From JAEYZM01 sp943372195 (GTDB taxonomy: Bacteria > Bacteroidota > Bacteroidia > Sphingobacteriales > Sphingobacteriaceae), in the NCBI GenBank assembly GCA_943372195.1, contig CALRXS010000006.1:78191-142190 (forward strand): DNA of 64,000 nucleotides, written 5' to 3'. The notes beneath the pieces were generated by a model. It searched no databases. It was not told the DNA's origin and saw only the letters and a program-made list of their open reading frames with translations. Made by a program: the position numbers and the translations under genes. Shown here one piece after another: positions 54,661-63,174 of this stretch. Each line of letters starts with the position of its first letter. Within the stretch, counting starts at the first letter, position 1.

Positions 54661-54827
54661 TAGTGACTTGTTACTAGTAACTGGTAACTAGAGTACGATT
54701 GGTGATTATGATCAGGAATTCAAAGGCTAAAGTACGCTGTCTTAATTTATTTTATATTAAATTTTGTATCGGTTTTAATGCGTAGCATCTTTCTAGTTAC
54801 TAGTTACTATTCACTAGTTACTAGACT
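54661..54827. repeat. Widely spaced inverted pair of CTAG-type heptamer arrays
   Basis: The left array 54661-54691 reads TAGTGAC, TTGTTAC, TAGTAAC, TGGTAAC, TAG. The right array 54793-54827 reads CTAGTTA, CTAGTTA, CTATTCA, CTAGTTA, CTAGACT. They are in inverted orientation around 101 bp of unique sequence. The left unit TAGTAAC is the complement-strand form of the right unit, so a large stem-loop is possible. It lies 59 bp before the first parS site. Confidence 0.8.
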
Positions 54828-54885
54828 GTCTTCTTGTGCACTAATAAATAAAAAAACAAAAAATCACAACACAAAAACAACTACT

Positions 54886-54901
54886 TGTTTCACGTGAAAC
54901 A
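54886..54901. promoter_or_regulatory. parS site 1 (ParB-binding)
   Basis: TGTTTCACGTGAAACA is a perfect palindrome and exactly matches the widely conserved chromosomal parS consensus recognised by ParB/Spo0J. It lies 62 bp before the mnmG ATG. Confidence 0.93.
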
Positions 54902-54931
54902 ATCATATGTTTATTTGTACGAATCAATTGA

Positions 54932-54939
54932 TATCTTTG
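54932..54939 (+). promoter_or_regulatory. Candidate mnmG -7 element between the parS sites
   Basis: TATCTTTG matches TAnnTTTG. The expected start site falls within parS site 2, so ParB bound there would overlap the transcription start. Confidence 0.45.
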
Positions 54940-54942
54940 TAC

Positions 54943-54958
54943 TGTTTCACGTGGAACA
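54943..54958. promoter_or_regulatory. parS site 2 (one mismatch)
   Basis: TGTTTCACGTGGAACA differs from the perfect site by a single A-to-G change. It ends 5 bp before the mnmG ATG and is 57 bp (centre to centre) from site 1. Confidence 0.85.
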
Positions 54959-54963
54959 AGGGT

Positions 54964-56826
54964 ATGAATCAGAAATATAATGTAATTATTGTGGGGGCCG
55001 GACACGCTGGTTGCGAAGCAGCAGCAGCGGCGGCTAATTTGGGGTCTAAGGTTTTGTTGGTTACAATGAATATGGGTGTAATAGCTCAAATGTCATGTAA
55101 TCCGGCTATGGGTGGTGTAGCAAAAGGGCAAATTGTACGAGAAATTGATGCAATGGGTGGTTATAGTGGTATTGTGACGGATAAGAGTACTATTCAATTT
55201 AGAATGTTGAATAGATCAAAAGGACCAGCAATGTGGAGTCCCAGGGCACAAAATGATAGAATGCGTTTCGCTGAAGAATGGAGAATTGCTTTAGAAAAAA
55301 CTCCTAATGTAGATTTTTGGCAAGATATGGTAACCTCTTTAATTATTAAGGATAATAGAGTAGCTGGTGTAAGAACTAGTTTGGGAATAGAATTTGAGGC
55401 TGATGCAGTGGTCTTGACGAATGGTACGTTCTTAAATGGAGTGATACATATAGGTGAAAAAAGAATGGGTGGAGGTAGAGCAGCTGAAAAAGCTTCTAGT
55501 GGTATTACTGAACAATTGGTAGAATTAGGATTTGAAGCAGGAAGAATGAAGACGGGTACTCCACCAAGAGTTGATGGTAGATCACTAGACTATTCTAAAA
55601 TGGAGGAACAAAAAGGTGATGATGATAGAGGAAGATTTTCTTATACAGATGTTGAGCTACCACAAGATCAAAGAAGCTGTTATATTACCTATACAAATGA
55701 AGCTGTTCATGAGACTCTAAAAGAAGGGTTCGAAAAGTCTCCAATGTTTACTGGGAGAATTCAGGGGCTCGGACCTAGATACTGTCCGTCGATTGAAGAT
55801 AAAATTAATCGATTTGCTGAGAGAACTAGACATCAAATCTTCGTGGAACCTGAAGGTTGGAATACGGTAGAAATATATGTTAATGGTTTCTCAACTTCAT
55901 TGCCTGAAGATGTACAGTATAAAGCGTTAAGGTTGATACCCGGATTTGAAAATGCGAAAATGTTTAGACCTGGTTATGCTATAGAATATGATTATTTTCC
56001 ACCTACTCAATTAGGACTTACATTAGAAACTAAGTTGATTGAGAATTTATATTTCGCTGGACAAATAAATGGTACGACTGGTTATGAGGAGGCAGCTTCA
56101 CAAGGTTTTATAGCTGGTATAAATGCTCATTTAAAAATTAATGAGAAGAACCCACTGATCATGAAAAGATCAGAATCATATATAGGTGTATTGATAGATG
56201 ACTTAGTAACTAAAGGTACAGAAGAGCCATATCGTATGTTTACCTCAAGAGCTGAACATAGATTGTTATTGAGACAAGACAATGCCGATATAAGATTGAC
56301 TAAATTATCAAACGAAATCGGATTAGCATCTGATGAACGATTAGAAAAAGTTAATCAAAAGATAAAATTCACAAATGAGATCATGCAATACTTAAAAGAG
56401 AAAAGTATTGAACCTAATAGTATAAATCAAATATTAAATGAAAAGGGCAGTAATGATATACCCCATAGTGTAAAAATGATATCTATATTATTAAGACCTC
56501 AAATAGATTTAAATGATTTAATAAAAGCTGATGAAGGTTTAAGAAATTTATGCTCTAATCTTGAAAAAGAAATTATCGAACAAGCAGAAATTAATATTAA
56601 ATATGAAAGCTATTTAAGTAAGGAAAAAGAAATGGTAGAAAAATTAAAAAAACTAGATGATAAAATTATTAATCCAGATTTTAATTATAATAACCTCGTT
56701 TCAATATCAAAAGAAGCTAGAGAAAAATTAATGAAGATAAAACCATTGACTCTAGGACAAGCATCTAGAATTTCAGGAGTATCACCAGCTGATGTGAGTG
56801 TATTAATGGTTCATTTGGCTAACTAA
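54964..56826 (+). CDS. mnmG: tRNA uridine-5-carboxymethylaminomethyl modification enzyme MnmG
   Basis: MnmG (GidA) with MnmE modifies the wobble uridine of several tRNAs, using FAD and folate. The 620-residue product starts MNQKYNVIIVGAGHAGCEAA, with the FAD motif GAGHAG, CNPAMGGVAKGQIVREIDAMGG, RMKTGTPPRVDGRSLDYSKM, YCPSIEDKI and the C-terminal helical region ending QASRISGVSPADVSVLMVHL. The ATG at 54964 was chosen over an upstream TTG/ATG frame that would read through both parS sites. The 3' third is markedly AT-richer than the 5' part. Confidence 0.97.
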   Translation: MNQKYNVIIVGAGHAGCEAAAAAANLGSKVLLVTMNMGVIAQMSCNPAMGGVAKGQIVREIDAMGGYSGIVTDKSTIQFRMLNRSKGPAMWSPRAQNDRMRFAEEWRIALEKTPNVDFWQDMVTSLIIKDNRVAGVRTSLGIEFEADAVVLTNGTFLNGVIHIGEKRMGGGRAAEKASSGITEQLVELGFEAGRMKTGTPPRVDGRSLDYSKMEEQKGDDDRGRFSYTDVELPQDQRSCYITYTNEAVHETLKEGFEKSPMFTGRIQGLGPRYCPSIEDKINRFAERTRHQIFVEPEGWNTVEIYVNGFSTSLPEDVQYKALRLIPGFENAKMFRPGYAIEYDYFPPTQLGLTLETKLIENLYFAGQINGTTGYEEAASQGFIAGINAHLKINEKNPLIMKRSESYIGVLIDDLVTKGTEEPYRMFTSRAEHRLLLRQDNADIRLTKLSNEIGLASDERLEKVNQKIKFTNEIMQYLKEKSIEPNSINQILNEKGSNDIPHSVKMISILLRPQIDLNDLIKADEGLRNLCSNLEKEIIEQAEINIKYESYLSKEKEMVEKLKKLDDKIINPDFNYNNLVSISKEAREKLMKIKPLTLGQASRISGVSPADVSVLMVHLAN

Positions 56827-56910
56827 TTGAATATCAAACAAATAAGCAATAGAAAAAATAATTGCTTTAAATCAATTAAAAAATATTTTTAATACAATTG
56901 GATAGAATTA

Positions 56911-58497
56911 ATGCAAAAACTCTCTAATGGGCTAAAAATAGCCTTAAATAAAAAATCAATAAAATTCAATGTATTTATAGTTGTAATTATACTAATGTTA
57001 CAGGCATGTGCGAATATGCTTGCCCCTACAGGCGGACAAAAAGATACATTACATCCGAAATTAGTAAAATCTTATCCTGAGAATTATTCTAAAAACTTTA
57101 ATGGTAAAAACATTGAAATAGAATTTAATGAATACATAGTATTAAAAGATATTCAAAATCAATTAATAGTAAGTCCGGGTAATATTGAAACAAACGTTAA
57201 AAAATCTGGAAAGAAAATTATTATAGACTTTAAAAAAGATTTGTTACCAAACACAACTTATATAATCAACTTTGGTAATTCAATAAGTGACTATACAGAA
57301 TCAAATATTAACAAAGAATTTAAATTTATATTCTCAACTGGTGATGTAATAGATTCATTAAATATATCTGGTAGACTAATAGATGCATTTAAAACTGATG
57401 CTATAAAAGAAGCATTAATTTGTTTATATACTGATGTAATAAATGATTCAATTATATATTTATCTAAACCAACATATACTACAAAAACTGATGATGATGG
57501 TAATTTTATTTTCACCAATTTGAAAGAAAATAAATATAAAATAATAGCTATAACTGAAACAAATAATAATAAAATATACGATAGTCAAGAAGAACAATTA
57601 GCATTTATAGATACTACTATAAATCTTTCTAAAAATACTGATCTGAACTTAATAAAGTTATTTAAAGAAATACCAACCAAAACAAAAATATTAGATAAAA
57701 AAATAGAATATCAAAAAGTAGATTTAATATTTAATAAAAAATATGCAGATTATACATTTGTAAAAACTGATTCATTAGTAGATACAATTGTATATAATAA
57801 AACTAAAGACAGTGTAAGTTTATATTATAAAACAAAATTAGATTCATCGTCATTCATATTAAATTATGATAATAAATATGATACTATAAAATACAAGTTT
57901 GCAAAAAATTTAAAACCAAGAAATTTTACAATCGATATAAATTCTAGAAATGATTCTGATAAATTAATTATTTATACTAGTAATAAAATTAAAGAGTTTA
58001 TAAAAGATTCAATCAATTTATTTGAAGACAGTATTAGAGTAAATTTTGATTTAAGAATAAAACTAAATCAGTTAGAATTAATATATGATTTTGATACATA
58101 TAAAAAATATTACATAGTATTAAAAGATAGTTCTGTGATAGATTTTCAAAATCAAAAAAATAAAAAGATTAAGAAAGACATAGAATTTTATAAAGAGGAA
58201 GATTTTGGTATTATAGAATTGAAATTTAAAGGTGATATAAAAAATAAAATTATTGAAGTTTATAATGATAAAGGTATAACAGTCTGCAAAACAGAATTAA
58301 ATAAAATAAATAATATAAAAATAAATAAACTGAATGCTGGTACTTATAAGGTGAGAATAATTACTGATATAAATAATAATGGAAAATGGGATACAGGAAA
58401 TTATCTAAAAAAAATACAACCTGAACCTGTTGAATATTATAAAGAAGATATAAAAGTAAGAGCAAATTGGGAATTAGAATTAGAAATTAATCTTTAA
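56911..58497 (+). CDS. Ig-like (Big_5/SbsA-type) lipoprotein
   Basis: A 528-residue lipoprotein. A long basic N-region and hydrophobic core end in the lipobox MLQAC with Cys33, followed by ANMLAPTGGQKDTLHPKLV, a start I recall from conserved Bacteroidota Big_5 proteins. The Ig-like domain (about 48-145) has the pattern SYPENYSKNF...IEIEFNEYI...PNTTYIINFG. Carboxypeptidase-regulatory-like beta modules follow (about 150-230, LKENKYKIIAI; and about 465-528, LNAGTYKVRIITDINNNGKWD). Base composition is extremely AT-rich. Its 3' end overlaps the converging carbonic-anhydrase-like gene by 11 bp. Confidence 0.8.
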   Translation: MQKLSNGLKIALNKKSIKFNVFIVVIILMLQACANMLAPTGGQKDTLHPKLVKSYPENYSKNFNGKNIEIEFNEYIVLKDIQNQLIVSPGNIETNVKKSGKKIIIDFKKDLLPNTTYIINFGNSISDYTESNINKEFKFIFSTGDVIDSLNISGRLIDAFKTDAIKEALICLYTDVINDSIIYLSKPTYTTKTDDDGNFIFTNLKENKYKIIAITETNNNKIYDSQEEQLAFIDTTINLSKNTDLNLIKLFKEIPTKTKILDKKIEYQKVDLIFNKKYADYTFVKTDSLVDTIVYNKTKDSVSLYYKTKLDSSSFILNYDNKYDTIKYKFAKNLKPRNFTIDINSRNDSDKLIIYTSNKIKEFIKDSINLFEDSIRVNFDLRIKLNQLELIYDFDTYKKYYIVLKDSSVIDFQNQKNKKIKKDIEFYKEEDFGIIELKFKGDIKNKIIEVYNDKGITVCKTELNKINNIKINKLNAGTYKVRIITDINNNGKWDTGNYLKKIQPEPVEYYKEDIKVRANWELELEINL

Positions 58498-58999
58498 ACC
58501 AATCTGAATACATCATATAGTTATTTGGTAATTTATCTAATAATTTTTTCTGATCTTCTGAAATAGCTTTGATTTTTTTTGCTGGTGAACCTGCATAAAT
58601 ATAACCTGATTCACAAATTGTATTTTCTAATATTATAGATCCAGCAGCAATTATACAGTATTCATTAATAACGGCATGATCCATTACAATTGCCCCCATA
58701 CCAATTAAAACATGGTCATGTACAGTACAACCATGTACAATAGCTCTATGTCCGATTGATACATCATTACCAATAACAGTTTTTGCCTTTTGATAGGTGC
58801 AATGTATAACAGCTCCATCTTGTATATTTGATCTATCACCAATTTCAATACTGTGAACATCGCCACGAATAATTGCATTGAACCAAACGCTACAATTATT
58901 TCCAAATTTAACATCACCTACAATAGTTGAATTTTCTGCAATAAAACAATTATCAGGTATGTGTGGATAAATATTATTTACTGGAAGTATTAATGCCAT
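58487..58999 (-). CDS. Gamma-class carbonic anhydrase-like hexapeptide protein
   Basis: A 170-residue left-handed beta-helix protein of the gamma-CA/YrdA family. Hexapeptide repeats run from about 20 to 140 (IVGDVKFGNNCSVWFNAIIRGDV, IGDRSNIQDGAVIHC). The Zn-ligand histidines expected in this family are present (VIHC, GHRAIVHGCTVHDHVLIG). A typical GSPAKKIKAIS tail follows. Real CA activity is not certain; many family members are of unknown function. It starts 2 bp after the nadA stop, so nadA and this gene form an operon. Confidence 0.9.
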   Translation of the reverse strand: MALILPVNNIYPHIPDNCFIAENSTIVGDVKFGNNCSVWFNAIIRGDVHSIEIGDRSNIQDGAVIHCTYQKAKTVIGNDVSIGHRAIVHGCTVHDHVLIGMGAIVMDHAVINEYCIIAAGSIILENTICESGYIYAGSPAKKIKAISEDQKKLLDKLPNNYMMYSDWFKD

Positions 59000-59001
59000 A
59001 T

Positions 59002-59985
59002 TTATAAACCTAATTTAGAAGAGATATCTAACATTTTTATAATAGGAGATTTAGCTTTTTCAATTAAATCAGACGAAAGAGTAATCTCTGGTGATTCATA
59101 CTTTAAACAATTATAAACTTTTTCTAAAGTATTTAATTTCATATGCGGACAATCATTACAAGCACAATTATTATTTGGTGGTGCTGCAATAAATTCTTTA
59201 TAAGGTGATGATAAAATCATTTGATGTAAAATACCAGATTCGGTTGCAACTATAAAAGAATTAGAATCTGATATTTTAGTATAATTTAATAAAGCAGATG
59301 TTGATCCTATAAAATCTGCTAATTCTAAAATAGACCCTTCACATTCTGGATGAGCAATAAGTTTAGCACTAGGGTGTCTTTCTTTAAGCTTAATAATTTT
59401 CTCTCTAGAAAATATTTCATGTACCATACAAGCTCCATCCCACAAAACCATATCTCTACCAGTTTTCTTTATTATATATGCTCCTAAATTCTTATCTGGT
59501 GCAAAAATTATTTTTTGATCTTTAGGTAAACTCTCAACAATCTGAACAGCATTACTTGAAGTACATACTATATCACTTAACGCTTTAATACCAGCTGAAC
59601 AATTTACATAAGTAATAACTATATGATCAGGATATTTAGATTTAAATTTTGCAAAGAGATCTGGCGGACATGTATCTGCTAATGAACAACCAGCTTTAAG
59701 ATCTGGTAATATTACTTTTTTATTTGGTGATAATATTTTAGCTGTTTCAGCCATAAAATGTACACCAGCAAATAAAATAATATCTGCATTTGTTTTTGCT
59801 GCTTCTTGTGATAATCCTAAACTATCACCAATATAATCTGCTATATCTTGAATATCAGAATCTTGATAATAATGTGCAAGTATAACTGCATTCTTTTCTT
59901 TTTTAAGTTTTTCTATTTCAACGAATAGATCTAAACTAGGATCAACAGGTATATCTAAAAAACCCTTTTCGGTTAAACTTTCCAT
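59002..59985 (-). CDS. nadA: Quinolinate synthase A
   Basis: NadA condenses iminoaspartate with dihydroxyacetone phosphate to quinolinate using a [4Fe-4S] cluster. The 327 residues show ILAHYYQDSDIQDIADYIGDSLGLSQ, the first Cys region GCSLADTCP, YVNCSAGIKALSDIVCTSSN, FAPDKNLGAYI, HPECEGSI and the C-terminal CACNDCPHMKLNTLEK. It is divergent from nadB, with which it forms the aspartate-to-quinolinate pathway, across a 444-bp AT-rich region. Confidence 0.97.
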   Translation of the reverse strand: MESLTEKGFLDIPVDPSLDLFVEIEKLKKEKNAVILAHYYQDSDIQDIADYIGDSLGLSQEAAKTNADIILFAGVHFMAETAKILSPNKKVILPDLKAGCSLADTCPPDLFAKFKSKYPDHIVITYVNCSAGIKALSDIVCTSSNAVQIVESLPKDQKIIFAPDKNLGAYIIKKTGRDMVLWDGACMVHEIFSREKIIKLKERHPSAKLIAHPECEGSILELADFIGSTSALLNYTKISDSNSFIVATESGILHQMILSSPYKEFIAAPPNNNCACNDCPHMKLNTLEKVYNCLKYESPEITLSSDLIEKAKSPIIKMLDISSKLGL

Positions 59986-60429
59986 TTAATTTTTTTTGGA
60001 ATCCAAATTTGAAAATTATTCACGTCTTATTATAATCATAATTTAATTTTAAAAAAATTTTGAAGATGATGATTAGGGTGTTGAATAAGTTAATTATTCA
60101 AACTCTTATCAACACTTATTTACTTTTAAAAAATTACAAACAAGTTCTTAACATAAAATTAATGATAAATACGTGATTTTCTGATATCTATATTTTTATC
60201 AAAATATGTGAATTGTAATTCAGTTAATAATGATAAAGGTCACAAATTGTGAATTAAATGTTAATAGAACACTAAGTTTAGAGGAGAAATAACTAACAAG
60301 TTCTTAAATTTGATACTTGTATTTATTTATTCATAACTTCTTTACAACATCTTAACATAAAATCAACGTTGTTAACATACTTATTAAAGAACAAAAGATT
60401 TATAATATGGTTTCATTTATAAAAACATC
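59986..60429. promoter_or_regulatory. AT-rich divergent nadA-nadB control region with short direct repeats
   Basis: 444 bp with no gene. AACAAGTTCTTAA occurs twice (60139-60151 and 60295-60307), and CTTAACATAAAAT occurs twice (60147-60159 and 60351-60363), all on the same strand. TTATCAACA at 60106-60114 is one base from a DnaA box. A GTTAAC palindrome sits at 60370-60375. The repeats might be operators for a shared NAD-responsive regulator, since both genes start here, but no known NAD-repressor motif was recognised. Confidence 0.4.
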
Positions 60430-62019
60430 ATGAGGCAGGTAGATTTTTTAGTAATAGGCTCTGGTATAGCGGGATTAAGTTTTGCATTAAAGGCTGCGAG
60501 CAAGGGTAAGGTTTTGATTGTTACAAAATCAAATGAAGATGAGTCAAACACTAAATATGCGCAAGGTGGTGTGGCTGTGGTGATTGATAAAGAAGATAGC
60601 TACGAAAAACATATTCAAGATACATTAATTGCTGGTGACGGATTATGTGACCCAAAGATTGTGGATCTTGTTGTTAAAGAAGGTCCGGATAGAATTGCAG
60701 AAATAATTGACTATGGTACCAATTTCGACAAAAACAGAAAGGGTGAATATCATTTAGCAAAAGAAGGCGGACATTCAGAGCATAGAGTATTGCATTTCAA
60801 AGATATAACAGGATTTGAAATAGAGAAAGTGTTACTAGATCAAATTCACAAACATCCGAATATAGAAATACTCACTCACTACTTTGCTGTAGATCTTATT
60901 ACAGAACATCATTTAGGCAAAGAAATAAATAAGGCTTCTAAGGATGTTAGCTGTTTTGGAATTTATGCTTTCAATACACATACGGCAGAAGTAGAGAAAA
61001 TTTTATCGAAAGTTACGGTAATGGCATCGGGTGGTGCCGGACATATATATAGTACAACTACAAATCCGACGATTGCCACTGGCGATGGAGTTGCCATGGT
61101 CTATAGAGCGAAAGGCAAAGTTAGAAACATGGAGTTTATTCAATTTCATCCGACTGCATTATATCACCCAGGTGAGTACCCAAGCTTTTTAATTTCAGAG
61201 GCAGTACGAGGACACGGGGCTATATTAAGAAACAAAAAAGGAGAATCATTTATGGAGGCTTATGATGTAAGAGCATCATTAGCACCGCGCGACATAGTAG
61301 CAAGAGCAATTGATTCTGAGATGAAAAAATCAGGTGATGATTTTGTTTACCTAGATATAACACATGTATCAAAAGCAGAATTATTACAACACTTCCCAAA
61401 TATTTATGCAAAATGTTTAAGCATAGGTATAGATATGAGTAAAGAGTTTATACCCGTAGTACCTGCGGCACATTATATGTGTGGAGGTATTTATGTGAAC
61501 GTACATGGTGAGTCAACTATTAAACAATTATTTGCATGTGGTGAATGTGCTTCAACGGGTTTACATGGTGCAAATAGACTGGCATCAAATTCATTACTAG
61601 AAGCACTAGTATTTGCACATCGTAGTTATTTAAGAGCAATAGAATTGCTTGATAATATTAATTTCAAAACAGATATACCCGATTGGGACGAGAAAGGAAT
61701 TTCACTTTCGAACGAAGATATTTTAGTTACTCATAACATAAGAGAAATGCAAAGAATTATGAGTGATTATGTGGGTATTGTAAGATCAGATTTTCGACTA
61801 GAAAGAGCAATGCGAAGGCTTGAATTAATATATAATGAAACCGAAGATTTTTACAAGAAAACAAAATTATCGGTGAAGCTTTGTGAACTTAGAAATTTAA
61901 TACAAGTATCGTATGTAGTCATAAAATCAGCAATGATGAGAAAAGAAAGTAGAGGCTTGCATTATACTACAGATCATCCTACAAAAAACGAAATAGAACT
62001 AATTGATACGATGTTCTAG
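60430..62019 (+). CDS. nadB: L-aspartate oxidase
   Basis: NadB oxidises L-aspartate to iminoaspartate, the substrate of NadA, with FAD. The 529-residue protein opens with VDFLVIGSGIAGLSFALKAA (FAD Rossmann motif). It has NTKYAQGGVAVV, GGHSEHRVLHFKDITG, HPTALYHPGEYPSFLISEAVRGHGAIL, APRDIVARAIDSEM, AAHYMCGGIYV and CGECASTGLHGANRLASNSLLEALVFAHR, then a helical C-terminal domain. It is divergent from nadA, so de novo NAD synthesis from aspartate is encoded here except nadC. Confidence 0.97.
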   Translation: MRQVDFLVIGSGIAGLSFALKAASKGKVLIVTKSNEDESNTKYAQGGVAVVIDKEDSYEKHIQDTLIAGDGLCDPKIVDLVVKEGPDRIAEIIDYGTNFDKNRKGEYHLAKEGGHSEHRVLHFKDITGFEIEKVLLDQIHKHPNIEILTHYFAVDLITEHHLGKEINKASKDVSCFGIYAFNTHTAEVEKILSKVTVMASGGAGHIYSTTTNPTIATGDGVAMVYRAKGKVRNMEFIQFHPTALYHPGEYPSFLISEAVRGHGAILRNKKGESFMEAYDVRASLAPRDIVARAIDSEMKKSGDDFVYLDITHVSKAELLQHFPNIYAKCLSIGIDMSKEFIPVVPAAHYMCGGIYVNVHGESTIKQLFACGECASTGLHGANRLASNSLLEALVFAHRSYLRAIELLDNINFKTDIPDWDEKGISLSNEDILVTHNIREMQRIMSDYVGIVRSDFRLERAMRRLELIYNETEDFYKKTKLSVKLCELRNLIQVSYVVIKSAMMRKESRGLHYTTDHPTKNEIELIDTMF

Positions 62020-62027
62020 TTATTAAT

Positions 62028-62035
62028 TACTTTTG
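62028..62035 (+). promoter_or_regulatory. Candidate thiL -7 element
   Basis: TACTTTTG matches TAnnTTTG, 15 bp before the thiL ATG. A TTG lies 22 bp upstream at 62003-62005 inside the end of nadB. thiL may also be read from the nadB transcript. Confidence 0.35.
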
Positions 62036-62050
62036 TAAAAAATATATAAT

Positions 62051-63100
62051 ATGTTTGAGAATACTTCAAGAAATGAATTGTCGGCTTTAGGTGAATTCGG
62101 GTTAATAGATCATATTACCAAACACTTCGAAATAAATCATGCGAGCACCATTAAAGGTGTTGGTGATGATGCTGCAATTTTAGATTTTGCTGATGAACAA
62201 ACAATAATTTCAACAGACTTATTATTAGAGGGAATTCACTTCGACTTATCATATGTTCCTTTAAAACATTTAGGTTATAAATCAATGATTGTAAACCTAT
62301 CTGATATCTATGCAATGAATGCAATACCAACGCAAGTGTTGGTTTCAATTGGTATTTCTAATAGATTTTCATTAGAAGCAGTTGAAGAGTTATATCAAGG
62401 TATGTTAATTGCTTGCAAAAGATATAATATTGATTTAGTAGGTGGTGATACAAGCTCATCTAAACAAGGTTTAGTAATAAGCGTAACAGCTTTAGGTAAA
62501 TCAAAAAAAGAAAAAATAGTAAAAAGAGATTCTGCACAAATAAATGATTTAGTATGTGTAAGTGGTGATTTAGGTGCAGCTTATATGGGCTTACAAATTC
62601 TTGAAAGAGAAAAAAATGTATTCTTAGGAAATCAAAATTTACAACCCGATTTAGAAGGATACGATTATATTGTAGAGAGACAATTAAAACCAGAAGCACG
62701 TAAAGATATTATAGAATTATTGGCCACACTAAACATAGTACCTAGCGCAATGATGGATGTATCAGACGGACTCGCATCGGAGGTATTACATATTTGCAAA
62801 TCATCAAATGTTGGTTGTAGTATCTATGAAGAAAAAATACCTATCGACCCATTAACTTATAATACAGCACGCGAATTTAATATCGACCCAACGGTATGTG
62901 CTTTAAGTGGTGGCGAAGATTATGAGCTATTGTTCACCATAAAACAAGCTGATTATGAAAAGATTAAAAACAATTCGGATGTCAGCGTTATTGGTCATAT
63001 TACACAAGCTTCAGAAGGTGCCATGTTAATTAGCAAGGGCGGTAACCAGCACAAATTAGTAGCTCAAGGCTGGAATGCATTTGGCAATAATGCTTCTTAA
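62051..63100 (+). CDS. thiL: Thiamine-monophosphate kinase
   Basis: ThiL phosphorylates thiamine monophosphate to the active cofactor thiamine diphosphate, used for instance by the PdhB complex. The 349 residues have the PurM-like ATPase motifs VGDDAAILDFADE, STDLLLEGIHFD, HLGYKSMIVNLSDIYAMNA, VGGDTSSSKQG, DVSDGLASEVLHICKSS and LSGGEDYELLFT. It follows nadB by 31 bp. No TPP riboswitch fits in that gap. Confidence 0.95.
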   Translation: MFENTSRNELSALGEFGLIDHITKHFEINHASTIKGVGDDAAILDFADEQTIISTDLLLEGIHFDLSYVPLKHLGYKSMIVNLSDIYAMNAIPTQVLVSIGISNRFSLEAVEELYQGMLIACKRYNIDLVGGDTSSSKQGLVISVTALGKSKKEKIVKRDSAQINDLVCVSGDLGAAYMGLQILEREKNVFLGNQNLQPDLEGYDYIVERQLKPEARKDIIELLATLNIVPSAMMDVSDGLASEVLHICKSSNVGCSIYEEKIPIDPLTYNTAREFNIDPTVCALSGGEDYELLFTIKQADYEKIKNNSDVSVIGHITQASEGAMLISKGGNQHKLVAQGWNAFGNNAS

Positions 63101-63174
63101 TTATTAATATAATTCGAATACATTTCATTTAATGATTTGAATTATTAACTTAGGATTGATTAAATGTAAATTAC

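Larger units (their letters stand above)
54298..54963. other. 666-bp AT-rich non-coding region, candidate origin-proximal segment
   Basis: Between the divergent 3390-aa gene and mnmG no plausible gene is seen. From left to right it holds the giant-gene promoter, a very AT-rich stretch (about 54400-54600), an imperfect palindrome near 54590-54606, a G-run motif (54627-54644), two inverted heptamer arrays with a 101-bp centre, and two parS sites around the mnmG promoter. parS sites and mnmG (gidA) are often near oriC. No cluster of consensus DnaA boxes (TTATCCACA) was found by eye, so origin status is only a suggestion. Confidence 0.4.

Noticed and set aside
54298..54963. tRNA or small RNA gene in the long gap
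   Set aside because: No cloverleaf, TTCGA loop arrangement or known RNA motif could be found by eye.
60106..60114. TTATCAACA as a DnaA box
   Set aside because: A single near match in AT-rich DNA without a cluster is expected by chance.
62020..62050. TPP riboswitch before thiL
   Set aside because: The gap of 31 bp is too short and lacks the conserved motifs.
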